From Chryseobacterium camelliae (GTDB taxonomy: Bacteria; Bacteroidota; Bacteroidia; Flavobacteriales; Weeksellaceae): a DNA stretch of 64,000 nucleotides. The notes below the pieces were generated by a model. The model made no database searches. It saw only the letters and a list, made by a program, of their open reading frames with translations, and was not told the DNA's origin. Made by a program: the position numbers and the translations under genes. The stretch covers positions 1,984,001 through 2,048,000 of the forward strand of contig NZ_CP022986.1 in NCBI RefSeq assembly GCF_002770595.1. Reading direction: 5' to 3'. This document shows positions 36,729 through 45,414 of the stretch, one piece after another (the stretch's first letter is position 1; every line of letters begins with the position of its first letter).

Positions 36729-36872
36729 ATGATGAGAAAATTATTTTCAGCAGCTTCCCGGAGCGGCAGGATCCACAAGAACATTTCATTTCACAACTTC
36801 ATCCGGAAAAGTTATGTCCCGGATGATCCGCACTTTCAATCATACGCTTTTCATTTCTTCTTACCAGAATGA
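36729..36872 (+). CDS. Doubtful 47-aa ORF overlapping the GLPGLI gene start
   Basis: MMRKLFSAASRSGRIHKNIS continues to FFLPE, and its TGA overlaps the ATG of the next gene (ATGA). The overlap would suit a coupled leader peptide. The composition (His, Phe and Ser rich, no domain) is not clearly that of a protein. It is listed only because of the overlap. Confidence 0.25.
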   Translation: MMRKLFSAASRSGRIHKNISFHNFIRKSYVPDDPHFQSYAFHFFLPE

Positions 36873-37654
36873 AACAATGCCTCCTTCTTTCAGCATCGGT
36901 GATTATTACATCCTTTATGAAATCCCAGGGATTCAATGTGCTGTACGAAGCAGATTATAAGATGGTTTACAAAGATCAGAAAGCAAACCCGACATCCCAG
37001 GAAGATACATTTGCCTTACTGATCAATATCAAAGCGTCTTATTATAAAAACATGAAGAAATATGTGGAGGACTCATTGAAGTATGAGGAGAAGATCCATG
37101 AGAAGACGGACTTCAGGGAAGGGCTACGGTTCATCACCGATTTCCCGGAATATATCGGCACCACATCAGGCAAGCTTTATGTAACACTGCCTATAGGCAA
37201 TAAACCGTTTGCCTATGAAGAAACCAACAGCCTTAAATGGCAAATCGTTAATGAGCATCAATCTTTAAACGGATACCGCTGCCAAAAAGCGGTTACAAAA
37301 AAATACGTCAGAACCTGGATTGCCTGGTTTACCAGAGATATTCCCTTTCCGTTCGGGCCGTATAAATTCAATAAGCTTCCGGGCCTGATCGTAGAAGTAT
37401 ATGACGAAAATAAAGACTATATATTTTCCCTGTATAACTTCAGGAAGAGGACATACTTCTGTAAATCGGCAAATATGTCACCTCATGCATCAGCTGTGTA
37501 TAAAAATAAGGTGTTCGATTATCAAAGAAAAGAAATTGCAGATCCGAATAATTACAATAAGCTGATTACGGATCCTGAAACGTTAAGTTATGTTTTGAAA
37601 AAAGCCCGGGAAAGAGCCCAAAATTATAATCCTATAGAATTAAGCATAGATTAA
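36869..37654 (+). CDS. GLPGLI family exported protein
   Basis: 261 aa with a hydrophobic N-terminal signal (MKQCLLLSASVIITSFMKSQ). The diagnostic block is GPYKFNKLPGLIVEVYDENK near residue 170, a variant of the GLPGLI motif that names TIGR01200, a Bacteroidota-specific family of unknown function. ITDFPEYIGTTSGKLY and LNGYRCQKAVT are also usual for the family. It is probably periplasmic or surface associated. Confidence 0.88.
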   Translation: MKQCLLLSASVIITSFMKSQGFNVLYEADYKMVYKDQKANPTSQEDTFALLINIKASYYKNMKKYVEDSLKYEEKIHEKTDFREGLRFITDFPEYIGTTSGKLYVTLPIGNKPFAYEETNSLKWQIVNEHQSLNGYRCQKAVTKKYVRTWIAWFTRDIPFPFGPYKFNKLPGLIVEVYDENKDYIFSLYNFRKRTYFCKSANMSPHASAVYKNKVFDYQRKEIADPNNYNKLITDPETLSYVLKKARERAQNYNPIELSID

Positions 37655-37699
37655 TCAGTCACTTGGAATTTTTTATATTGATGAAATAATGTAAAAACG

Positions 37700-37982
37700 A
37701 TGAAATATTTTTTTATTATTATCCTGTTGTTCTCCCTTCTGCAACTGCAGTAAAAAATCCTCACAACCCGTTGTCGATTACAGTACGGATTATGAACAAA
37801 ACCGCTGTATGCTTGATCTTGACCATGCTGCAAGGAAACAGCAGACCTTAGTTGTACTGGACGGAAAGGTTTCTGATTTGGTGGACCTGGAACGCCTGAC
37901 AGCTCAGAATAAGATCAAGAGTTTTAAAGTGATTAAAGACAGTACGGAAATAAAAAAGTTAAACTATTTTACGCCAAGGTAA
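37700..37982 (+). pseudogene. Small lipoprotein gene with a 1-bp frameshift in its signal peptide
   Basis: ATG 37700 opens MKYFFIIILLFSLL, then in frame hits TAA after QLQ. In the +1 frame from about 37741 the sequence continues without stop as NCSKKSSQPVVDYSTDYEQN and on to KKLNYFTPR, TAA 37980-37982. Removing one base near 37740-37742 joins the two into a 93-94-aa lipoprotein with a perfect lipobox (SLLNC). The rest looks intact, with a globular LVVLDGKVSDLVDLERLTAQ. It is either a recent frameshift or a sequencing error. Confidence 0.7.
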
Positions 37983-38014
37983 AAACAGTCATTATTGCCG
38001 TTAAAAAGTGACAG

Positions 38015-38040
38015 AGAGGCTGTCCATCAGCCTCTTTTTA
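38015..38040 (+). terminator. Terminator after the broken lipoprotein gene
   Basis: AGAGGCTG (38015-38022) pairs with CAGCCTCT (38028-38035), followed by T-rich sequence. The presence of a good terminator supports a once functional gene. Confidence 0.85.
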
Positions 38041-38161
38041 TATTTTTTAGATTGATATTCAGCTGACGTTATATAATATCAAAGAAGCTGGAATCATCAG
38101 CATAATTAAAAAGTAAGTGTGGAGGTTTGTTTAACCATGAAGGGGAATTGATGTGTTAAAA

Positions 38162-38192
38162 GTTTCGGCGAGGCCTGTGGCCTCGCCGAAAC
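38162..38192 (-). terminator. GC-rich terminator of htpG
   Basis: A 14-bp perfect stem (38162-38175 with 38179-38192), three-base loop, then TTTTAA on the minus strand. It starts three bases after the htpG stop codon. Confidence 0.88.
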
Positions 38193-38195
38193 GCT

Positions 38196-40088
38196 TTATT
38201 GGGTGATCTGCTGATAACTTCTCTGGATGAAGTCGGTCAGATCTTTTCCTTTCAGTAAGTTCTGTGAAAGTTTGGCCAGATCAAGCGCATGGCGGATCAG
38301 GCTTTCTTTAGCTTCTCCTGATTCAGCCTTCAAAATCTGACCGGCAAAATCGCTGTTGGCATTCACCACCAGGTTATACATCTCCGGGAATCCTCCCATA
38401 CCGAACATTCCGCCTCCGCCGGTGGCCTGCATATCTTTCATTCTTCTCATGAATTCAGGCTGGGTAATGGTAAACGGAGCGTCTGTGCTGTCAAGATCTT
38501 CAAGCTGGACCGTGAACTTCGCATCTTTAATCGCCTCTTCCACTTCCTTCTTCAGGGATTCCTTTTCCGTATTGTTAAGCTTGGCAATTACAGGTTCATC
38601 TTTCTTAATAAGGTTATTGATATGATCGGCATCTACCCGTGCAAAAGAAACATTTTCCTTTGATCCTTCAAGCTTCTGGATCACATGGGGAACAATTGGA
38701 GAATCCAGAAGGAGGACTTCATATCCTTTATCTCTGGCAGACTGGATGTAGCTGTGCTGTTCATCGGCATTCGTAGCATAGAGGATAACCAGTTTTCCGT
38801 CTTTATCGGTCTGTAAAGGCTTGATCTTCTCTTCCAGTTCATTCCAGAGGAAATACTTGCCATCGGTTGTAGGGTATAAAGTAAATTTATCTGCTTTCTC
38901 AGCAAACTTTTCCTCTGTTACGATCCCATATTCGATAACCACTTTGATATCATTCCATTTTTTCTCGTAATCTTCACGGTTTTCATTGATCAGGGAGGCC
39001 ATTTTATCCCCTACTTTTTTTGTGATATAGGAAGAGATTTTCTTCACGGCCCCATCAGCCTGTAAATAAGAACGGGAAACGTTCAACGGAATATCCGGAG
39101 AGTCTATAACCCCGCGCAGGAGCATCAGGAAGTCAGGGACAATTCCTTTTACCTCATCGGTAACGAACACCTGGTTCTGGTACAGCTGGATCTTATCCTT
39201 TTCAATATTTAAATTGTTGTTCAGTTTAGGGAAAAACAGGATCCCGGTAAGGTTGAAAGGGTAATCAACATTTAAGTGGATGTGGAAGAGAGGCTCTTCA
39301 AACTGCATCGGATACAGTTCGTGGTAGAACTTCATGTAATCCTCATTCATAAGTTCGCTTGGGGCAATCGTCCAGGCCGGAGTGGGATTATTGATGATGT
39401 TATCCACTTCTTCGGTTTCTGCTACGGCATCTTCAGGAGCATCTTCCGGTAAAGGCAATGTATGGGTTTTGGTTCCGAACTTAATCGGAACAGGCATGAA
39501 CTTGTTGTATTTCAACAGCAGTTCACGGATTTTGTTCTCCTCCAGGAATTCTGTGGAATCTTCAGCAATATGAAGGATAATTTCTGTTCCCCGGTCTGTT
39601 TTTTCTGTGGTTTCTTCAAGGGTGAATTCCGGGCTTCCGTCACAGATCCATCGTACTGCCGGTTCGTCCTTGTATGATTTCGTTAAGATCTCAACCTTCT
39701 CAGCCACCATGAAAGCAGAATAGAATCCAAGACCGAAGTGGCCGATAATTCCTGAATCTTTAGCCGTATCCTTATATTTTTCGAGGAATTCTTCTGCTCC
39801 GGAAAAAGCTACCTGATTGATGTATTTTTCAACTTCTTCACCGGTCATCCCGATTCCCTGGTCGATGATCCGAAGGGTCTTCTGTTCTTTATCAACTTTT
39901 ACTTCGATCTTCGGGTTTCCATATTCTACCTTCGCTTCACCGATACCGGTTAAGTGTTTCAGTTTTAAAGTAGCATCTGTAGCATTCGAAATAAGTTCTC
40001 TCAGGAAAATCTCATGATCACTGTACAGAAACTTTTTGATTAGTGGAAAAATGTTTTCCACCGACACATTAATATTTCCCTTAGTCAT
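38196..40088 (-). CDS. htpG: Molecular chaperone HtpG (Hsp90)
   Basis: 630 aa. The N-terminal ATP domain has FLYSDHEIFLRELISNATDA (the GHKL Glu-Asn site), IDQGIGMTGEEV and GHFGLGFYSAFMVA. The middle domain has PLNVSRSYLQAD with the catalytic Arg region. The C-terminal dimerisation domain ends DFIQRSYQQITQ. The length matches bacterial HtpG. The upstream sequence has a direct repeat TGTCA-n4-TGTCA on the minus strand (near 40148-40160), which may or may not be regulatory. Confidence 0.96.
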   Translation of the reverse strand: MTKGNINVSVENIFPLIKKFLYSDHEIFLRELISNATDATLKLKHLTGIGEAKVEYGNPKIEVKVDKEQKTLRIIDQGIGMTGEEVEKYINQVAFSGAEEFLEKYKDTAKDSGIIGHFGLGFYSAFMVAEKVEILTKSYKDEPAVRWICDGSPEFTLEETTEKTDRGTEIILHIAEDSTEFLEENKIRELLLKYNKFMPVPIKFGTKTHTLPLPEDAPEDAVAETEEVDNIINNPTPAWTIAPSELMNEDYMKFYHELYPMQFEEPLFHIHLNVDYPFNLTGILFFPKLNNNLNIEKDKIQLYQNQVFVTDEVKGIVPDFLMLLRGVIDSPDIPLNVSRSYLQADGAVKKISSYITKKVGDKMASLINENREDYEKKWNDIKVVIEYGIVTEEKFAEKADKFTLYPTTDGKYFLWNELEEKIKPLQTDKDGKLVILYATNADEQHSYIQSARDKGYEVLLLDSPIVPHVIQKLEGSKENVSFARVDADHINNLIKKDEPVIAKLNNTEKESLKKEVEEAIKDAKFTVQLEDLDSTDAPFTITQPEFMRRMKDMQATGGGGMFGMGGFPEMYNLVVNANSDFAGQILKAESGEAKESLIRHALDLAKLSQNLLKGKDLTDFIQRSYQQITQ

Positions 40089-40278
40089 AATAATTTTTGT
40101 TTTTAATTTTCTATATGGTCACAAAAAAAATACCGATCCGGATAAAGTGACATATTGACATTACTGCCTGTATAATATAAAAAATAAGATGTAAAATGTA
40201 TGGTGATTGTTTGCCAATATGAGCAGTGTATCACCACGAATTAACCGGTCTGCCCTCAAATAATCAGAAGTAAAAAAA

Positions 40279-40302
40279 ACGCTTCAAAAAAAATTGAAGC
40301 GT
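40279..40302 (-). terminator. Terminator of the deoxyhypusine-synthase-like gene
   Basis: ACGCTTCAA (40279-40287) pairs with TTGAAGCGT (40294-40302). On the minus strand the stem is followed by a run of eight T. Confidence 0.9.
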
Positions 40303-40326
40303 CTTATATTACATCGAATGATCGAT

Positions 40327-41298
40327 TTAGTTTTCCAGGATATACGAGAACATCAGCGGTGCACAGATGGTGGCATCACTTTCAACGATAAATTTCGGTG
40401 TGGTGATATCCAGTTTACCCCAGGTAATTTTCTCATTAGGAACAGCTCCGGAATATGATCCGTAAGATGTCGTAGAATCTGAGATCTGGCAGAAATAAGA
40501 CCAGAACGGAATGTCATGCATCTCCATATCCTGATACAGCATCGGTACCACACAGATTGGGAAATCCCCTGCAATACCTCCTCCGATCTGGAAGAAACCT
40601 ACTCCTTTTCCTGCTGAATTCTTAGTATACCAATCGGCCAGGTAGGTCATGTATTCGATTCCTGATTTCATCGTTGACGGTTGAAGCTCACCTTTGATGC
40701 AGTATGAAGCGAAGATATTCCCCATCGTGGAATCCTCCCATCCAGGAACTACAATCGGAAGGTTTTTCTCAGCTGCAGCAATCATCCAGGAGTTTTCTCT
40801 CGGGATTTCATAATACTGCTCCAAAACTCCCGAAAGGATCATTTTGTACATGTATTCATGCGGGAAATAGCGTTCTCCTTTGGTCTCAGCATCTTTCCAG
40901 ATTTCCACGATATGTTTCTGCAGCCTTCTGAATGCCTCTTCTTCAGGAATACAGGTATCGGTAACCCTGTTCAGGCCTCTTTCCAGAAGATCCCATTCTT
41001 CCTGCGGCGTCAGGTCCCGGTAATGAGGTACTCTTTCATAGTGGGAATGCGCCACCAGGTTCATCAGGTCTTCTTCCAGGTTGGCTCCTGTACAGGAAAT
41101 GAAATCCACTTTTCCCTGACGGATCATCTCTGCGAATATTTTCCCCAATTCTGCTGTAGACATGGCTCCGGCAAGGGTAACCATCATTTTCCCCCCGTCT
41201 TTAAGGTGGGCAACATAGCCTTTGGAAGCATCCACCAATGCTGCTGCATTGAAGTGCAGGTAATATTTTTCTATAAATTCGGTAATCGGTTTGCTCAT
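40327..41298 (-). CDS. Deoxyhypusine synthase family protein (probably spermidine-dependent, DHS-like)
   Basis: 323 aa. MVTLAGAMSTAELGKIFAEM binds NAD, FISCTGANLEEDLMN and VPGWEDSTMGNIFASY are family blocks, and Lys295 in EKITWGKLD is the position of the enamine-forming lysine. Archaea and eukaryotes use DHS to modify eIF5A. Bacteria have no eIF5A, and some bacterial homologues make homospermidine, so homospermidine synthase is a likely but unproven activity. A TATCTTTG box (41313-41320, minus strand) lies before it. It is monocistronic. Confidence 0.88.
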   Translation of the reverse strand: MSKPITEFIEKYYLHFNAAALVDASKGYVAHLKDGGKMMVTLAGAMSTAELGKIFAEMIRQGKVDFISCTGANLEEDLMNLVAHSHYERVPHYRDLTPQEEWDLLERGLNRVTDTCIPEEEAFRRLQKHIVEIWKDAETKGERYFPHEYMYKMILSGVLEQYYEIPRENSWMIAAAEKNLPIVVPGWEDSTMGNIFASYCIKGELQPSTMKSGIEYMTYLADWYTKNSAGKGVGFFQIGGGIAGDFPICVVPMLYQDMEMHDIPFWSYFCQISDSTTSYGSYSGAVPNEKITWGKLDITTPKFIVESDATICAPLMFSYILEN

Positions 41299-41324
41299 TG
41301 TTTTGATTTTTGCAAAGATAAAAC

Positions 41325-41996
41325 TTAAAAACGGAATGTAGCCGCTGCACTCAGAGAAACTCGGTGTAAACCTTCCCTTTCTTTCTCCCCGAATTCATAA
41401 GAGACCCCGTTAACAGTCATCTTCTTCAGGGTTCCTGCTGTTAACCCGAGTTTAGGGCCGATCAGGAAGTTTTTGTGGATCATATACTGGTATCCTATCC
41501 CGGCATCCACTCCGAGATTATTCCCTTTTCCTTTGGCATTGACCGGCGTATTATTAGCGGTAGTTTTCGTGGTGTAGGTAATGACACCCAACGCCAGGTC
41601 AACAAACAATTTATGCCTAGAAGGCTCATTATAATTGGAAACAAAAATAGACGGTCCGAAGAAGGTAATCTTATCCTTGGTAGTAACAGGAATAGAATAC
41701 AGGGTTCCGTTATTATCAGAAGCTGTCATAAACCCGCTGCTGGAAGCACTGAAATCGGAATACTTTACCCCTATAGCAATATTGGCACTTCCCTTAGGAT
41801 GATAATATGCTGCAACATCAAAATTGACTCCATGTTTCAGGCCTTTTACATATTCTTTTTCATCCCTGGTCAATCCGGAAGCCGTTTCCGCAGTTCTCCA
41901 GGCATATCCTACCGAAGGGATAATGGAAAATTTCTGTTGTGCAAAGGCAAGGAAGGAAAGGGAAAAAATCCCTAATGTTATCAGTTTTTTTATCAT
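41325..41996 (-). CDS. Outer-membrane beta-barrel protein
   Basis: 223 aa from ATG 41996, where a signal peptide starts (MIKKLITLGIFSLSFLAFAQ). A longer reading would overlap arfB in a low-quality frame. The mature protein alternates hydrophobic strands with Gly/Ser turns and ends RVSLSAAATFRF, a C-terminal aromatic residue typical of barrel proteins. Function unknown. It has its own promoter inside the end of arfB. Confidence 0.8.
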   Translation of the reverse strand: MIKKLITLGIFSLSFLAFAQQKFSIIPSVGYAWRTAETASGLTRDEKEYVKGLKHGVNFDVAAYYHPKGSANIAIGVKYSDFSASSSGFMTASDNNGTLYSIPVTTKDKITFFGPSIFVSNYNEPSRHKLFVDLALGVITYTTKTTANNTPVNAKGKGNNLGVDAGIGYQYMIHKNFLIGPKLGLTAGTLKKMTVNGVSYEFGEKEREGLHRVSLSAAATFRF

Positions 41997-42011
41997 GCTC
42001 AAATTTTCCGG

Positions 42012-42041
42012 CAAAAATAACTTTTTTACAGGAATATCAAA
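42012..42041 (-). promoter_or_regulatory. Promoter of the barrel protein gene
   Basis: On the minus strand TTTG (42038-42041), 18 bases, then TATTTTTG (42012-42019). This fits the Bacteroidota consensus. It lies partly within the last codons of arfB. Confidence 0.55.
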
Positions 42042-42438
42042 ATTTAAAACGCCGGTTTTCTTTCTTGTCAGAGAGCTTCTTTTTGGTATCCAGTCTCTTT
42101 TGCTTCTGGCCTTTGGACGGTTTTGTAGCCCATCTTTTCTTAGGAATAACAAGCGCTTTGTCCACTAACTCTATGATTTTTTCTATCGCTTTATTTTTAT
42201 TCATCAGCTGGGTCCTGCTTTCAGATACGGTAAGGAACAGCATTCCTTCTGCATTGATCCGGTTTTTGAGCTTATCCGAAATCAAAGCTTTTTGAGCATC
42301 ATTGAAAAACAGGGATCCGGAAACATTCCACAATACGGTAACGGAAGTTTCCACCTTATTGACATTCTGGCCACCGGCACCACTGCTGCGTGACGTTTTA
42401 AACTGAAGCTCCCGTGAAAAATCTCTCATACCATTCAT
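42037..42438 (-). CDS. arfB: Alternative ribosome-rescue factor / peptidyl-tRNA hydrolase ArfB (YaeJ)
   Basis: 133 aa. The catalytic GGQ motif is at 22-24 in SGAGGQNVNKVETSV. The long basic C-terminal tail (KRWATKPSKGQKQKRLDTKK) is the part that enters the empty mRNA channel of stalled ribosomes. The protein frees nascent chains on non-stop complexes. The length fits ArfB rather than the longer class I release factors. It lies 12 bases downstream of the menE-like gene, probably in one transcript. Confidence 0.95.
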   Translation of the reverse strand: MNGMRDFSRELQFKTSRSSGAGGQNVNKVETSVTVLWNVSGSLFFNDAQKALISDKLKNRINAEGMLFLTVSESRTQLMNKNKAIEKIIELVDKALVIPKKRWATKPSKGQKQKRLDTKKKLSDKKENRRFKF

Positions 42439-42450
42439 ATAATTTGAAAT

Positions 42451-43476
42451 CTATTGATGTTTCTTTTCCTGACTGATTTTCTCTTTGAGTTGTATCCGGC
42501 TGACTTTCCCGTTTGGAGTACGTGGAATCTCACTGACGAATAGTACTTCTTTAGGATGGTGGAAGTTTTTTTTAAAAGGAATGCTTTTAATCCTTTCCCG
42601 GATTTCATCCGAATCATCACTTTCTATCACCAGTATCAATTTCTGACCCAAACGTTCATCTTCCAGCCCTAAGAATACCGCTTCAGCAGGAATTTCTTTT
42701 TTCACCAAAGCTTCCAGCTGTTCAGGAAATATTTTCGCACCACCTGAATTAATCACATGATCAGCCCTTCCCAGGAACCTGAATTGCTTTGCGTTGATAA
42801 TTTCCACGAGATCGTTGGTCTGCAAAACCTCTTCATTCAGCTCCGGAGCATAGATCTTAAGGCATCCCCTGCTATCTGTAGAAATGGAAATATGATCAAA
42901 AGCCGTAAAATAATCCTCGCTTACCGGAGCAAGCTGCTTTAAGGCAATATGAGAAAGGGTTTCGGACATGCCATAGGTTTCATAGATACGGTTTTCAGAA
43001 CCGGCTATTTTCTGCTTCAGGCTTTCTGAAACTGCTGCTCCGCCTATAATGAGATTCCTGATCAACGGCAGCTTATCCAAAGAATGCTCCACCTGTAAAG
43101 TTGTCATGGCACAGAAGTCAATTGTATAGTTCAGGTTTTCCAGAGGCTTTACCGACGGTTCGGAAATGAAAAGCTCAAGATGCCTTATTATGGACCTTAC
43201 CAGCATCATTTTTCCGGAAATATATTCTACCGGAAGGCATAGCAAAGCCATGTCTCCTTCTTTCAGTCCCAGAAAATCACAGGTCATCTGTGCAGAATTC
43301 ATCATCCGTTTTTTTTCAATCCCGAAAATTTTGGGCGTGCCGGTTGATCCTGAAGTCTGCACCTCTACTGTACCCGAATCCGAAAACCAATCTTCTAAAA
43401 ATTTTTCGATTTTTTTTTCAAATTCAGCTCCTGCACCTAAATTATTAATTCTGAGATTATTGAATTTACTTACCAT
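42451..43476 (-). CDS. menE: AMP-binding enzyme, probably o-succinylbenzoate-CoA ligase
   Basis: 341 aa, short for an acyl-CoA synthetase, as is usual for flavobacterial MenE. The AMP-binding P-loop is TSGSTGTPK (41-49). YETYGMSETLSHIA carries the adenine-site motif. GRADHVINSGGAKIFPEQLE is the hinge, and PRTPNGKVSRIQL carries the catalytic Lys. It activates o-succinylbenzoate in menaquinone synthesis. No other men gene lies nearby, so the substrate is an inference from similarity. The tRNA-Gln gene diverges from it. Confidence 0.85.
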   Translation of the reverse strand: MVSKFNNLRINNLGAGAEFEKKIEKFLEDWFSDSGTVEVQTSGSTGTPKIFGIEKKRMMNSAQMTCDFLGLKEGDMALLCLPVEYISGKMMLVRSIIRHLELFISEPSVKPLENLNYTIDFCAMTTLQVEHSLDKLPLIRNLIIGGAAVSESLKQKIAGSENRIYETYGMSETLSHIALKQLAPVSEDYFTAFDHISISTDSRGCLKIYAPELNEEVLQTNDLVEIINAKQFRFLGRADHVINSGGAKIFPEQLEALVKKEIPAEAVFLGLEDERLGQKLILVIESDDSDEIRERIKSIPFKKNFHHPKEVLFVSEIPRTPNGKVSRIQLKEKISQEKKHQ

Positions 43477-43528
43477 ATTCTTCCGTCATAAAAAGTGAAG
43501 TAAATTTAAAAAAAAGTTTGCGAACCCC

Positions 43529-43558
43529 TTGCATGTAAAGAAAAAAGCTGTAAATTTG
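43529..43558 (+). promoter_or_regulatory. Promoter of tRNA-Gln
   Basis: TTG (43529-43531), exactly 19 bases, TAAATTTG (43551-43558). A near-ideal housekeeping promoter about 22 bases before the mature tRNA. Confidence 0.82.
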
Positions 43559-43580
43559 CACCACTGAAACAAACAAACAC

Positions 43581-43651
43581 AGACCCATGGTGTAGCGGTA
43601 ACACTACTGATTTTGGTTCAGTCATCTGGGGTTCGAATCCCTGTGGGTCTA
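43581..43651 (+). tRNA. tRNA-Gln (anticodon TTG)
   Basis: 71 nt. Acceptor stem AGACCCA/TGGGTCT with discriminator A, D-arm GTGT/ACAC, anticodon stem ACTGA/TCAGT around loop TTTTGGT (anticodon TTG), and T-loop TTCGAAT. CCA is not encoded. A terminator follows at once, and the last bases mark the start of the accessory island. Confidence 0.95.
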
Positions 43652-43720
43652 CCGAGAGGCAAATCTTTGAGATTTGTCTCTTTTTTTGTTTTTGGGGGTC
43701 AATACTTTGGGACAATTAGG
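43649..43720 (+). repeat. Left copy of 72-nt direct repeat flanking the accessory island
   Basis: Starts with the last three bases of tRNA-Gln and covers its terminator. It matches 48460-48531 with a handful of substitutions and small length changes in T/G runs. Its end coincides exactly with the IS left end. See the right copy. Confidence 0.85.
43655..43687 (+). terminator. Terminator of tRNA-Gln
   Basis: AGAGGCAAATCT pairs with AGATTTGTCTCT (43655-43666 with 43670-43681, one G-T pair), followed by a T-run. Confidence 0.88.
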
Positions 43721-45118
43721 GGATCAAGTACAAAAGTTGGGGACTATGCAAAAAGTTTAGTCAATCTGAATAAGAAGAAAGTTCGGTCTTTCACTCCACG
43801 GAGCTGCAATCTGAAGTTTTTGATTTTGGCATTAAAAGATTCTGCCGAGGCGTTAGTACTTCTTCTGTCGAAAAAATTTAAGATATCGCTGTAATGATTC
43901 ATTATTGTTTTCCTTAAAACTGAGAATGATTTAAAACCTGATGTTTCAACATCCCTGAACCAATGCGCTAACTTTGTCATCGCAATAGATTTAGGAATAT
44001 TCTGATTATAAATCTTTCGTAGTCCATCCGACAGCCTATAAGCCTTCTTTAAATCGGGATATTCGGTAAATAAAATTTCAGCCCTCTGAATTTGAGAAGG
44101 CGTCCACTTTTCTCTGCTTTTGTAGAGTAAATACCGGCTTCCTGCCAGAAGCTGTTTGCGGGTATCCCCGTTTTCAAACGTTTCTATCTCAATAGGCTCC
44201 TTTTTTTTCTTTGCTTCATCGAGCAGTCTATTTTCCAGCTCTATAGCTTCCCAACGATAGTTGATCCTTAATTCCTGAAGGGCTTCAGTGGCGAGCTTCT
44301 GAACATGGAACCGGTCTATGACTTTAATAGCATCAGGAAAACAGCGTTTGGCAATGAGTTTCATAGACCCGGCCATATCAAGGGTAATTTCCTTTACATT
44401 TTTGCGAAGCTTCCTGCCTATTTTCAGAAGCTGCTCAATGACCGTCTCACTCTGTGTACCTTTGATAATGGCAATGATACTGCCTTTCCTGCCTTTTGCT
44501 GTTTTGGAAGTAAGAACGGTGTAATTCTCCCTGGGAAAGAGCAACTTCATCCAGAGATAGAGAACAGGAGCAGTTTTCAGGATAAAGAATCCAATCTTCT
44601 GCGTGTGGTTTTTGAGGCCAGTTTTTAAAACCGCCTAATGATTTTTTGTATTGTCTGCGGAATGTTTTTCCTGGTACACCATACAACTCACCGGTGGTTT
44701 CTAAGGGAAGGGCTTTAGTATCGGCTGATATTTTTAAGAACTCCGCAAAGTCATTTGTCATGCGGGTTCCAACGGCAATGAGATTCCAGTCTCTCTGTAG
44801 GATCCTGCCAGATTTTGTATCGGTCCATCTTCTGCGCCTGATTTGAAGTTTTACAGGTTTTCCACGAAGTGGAAAGTCATTAACCATGATTTCTTCATGA
44901 AAACCTTTGGATTGCAGATGTAGAGAGGAAAACTCTTTGGGAACAGTATTTTTTTCCTCAAAATAAAGATGAAGCAATCCTTCTTTTTCTTCAAAATGCG
45001 TAATATCAAAGTATTCAACCAGGTATTCCGGTAAAAGTAATTTTAATAGTTCTTTCTCAGATGACATTTTGTAAAATTACAATTATTAATTTTTCTCCCC
45101 AACTTTTGAAACTGATCC
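43721..45118 (-). mobile_element. ISAon1-like insertion sequence (1398 bp) with 23-bp terminal inverted repeats
   Basis: The left end (43721-43743) and the reverse complement of the right end (45096-45118) agree at 19 or more of 23 positions, sharing GGATCA and CAAAAGTTGGGGA. The element holds a two-frame transposase on the minus strand. The outer flanks (caattagg left, gtgatttt right) show no target-site duplication. The left end abuts the end of the 72-nt repeat. Confidence 0.88.
43744..45067 (-). pseudogene. ISAon1-like DDE transposase, frameshifted
   Basis: The N-terminal frame (45067 down to 44447) starts MSSEKELLKLLLPEYL and carries the basic DNA-binding part, then HAEDWILYPENCSCSLSLDE with the first catalytic Asp. 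After SQGEL the correct continuation (YTVLTSKTAKGRKG) is in another frame, which runs to 43744 and holds TLDMAGSM (second Asp) and NASAESFNAKIK (catalytic Glu). The join near 44524 is explained by loss of one TA pair (expected GAATTATACACC, present GAATTACACC). ISAon1 elements often have two ORFs, but the usual break is further upstream. A programmed shift is possible but less likely. Confidence 0.78.
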
Positions 45119-45257
45119 GTGATTTTTCCAGACCATTAAAATACATAACTATTAAGCCGATAAGTGGGAGAGAGCTGTCACGATATTCCTCCGCCTTTTC
45201 CTCGTCATCTATTTCATGATACAGATGTTGTTCAAATATTTTCTTTTTTAGCTTCAT
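45119..45257 (-). pseudogene. 5' fragment of a gene cut by the insertion sequence
   Basis: ATG 45255-45257 opens MKLKKKIFEQHLYHEIDDEE. About 46 codons on, the frame enters the IS right inverted repeat and ends at 45057 inside the element. Only the N-terminal part, with a LPLIGLIVMYFNGL stretch, is native. It lies downstream of the cyclase-like gene in the same direction with about 160 bases between and may have been its partner. No family is recognisable in so short a piece. Confidence 0.6.
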
Positions 45258-45414
45258 AGTATTTATAGATATTCAACAAATATAAATTCTTGCTACGCAA
45301 TCTATTAGCGCATCTTATCTTTTTTTGAGATTTTAGCGTCAATTATTTTTTTTATTTTTTTATACTATCCTTAAACCCTGCATTTTGCCAAACCGATGTT
45401 AGCCGTAGCTACTA

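Noticed and set aside
36729..36872. A leader peptide gene controlling the GLPGLI gene
   Set aside because: The ATGA overlap is suggestive, but the peptide has no regulatory codon run or alternate hairpins; kept only as a low-confidence ORF.
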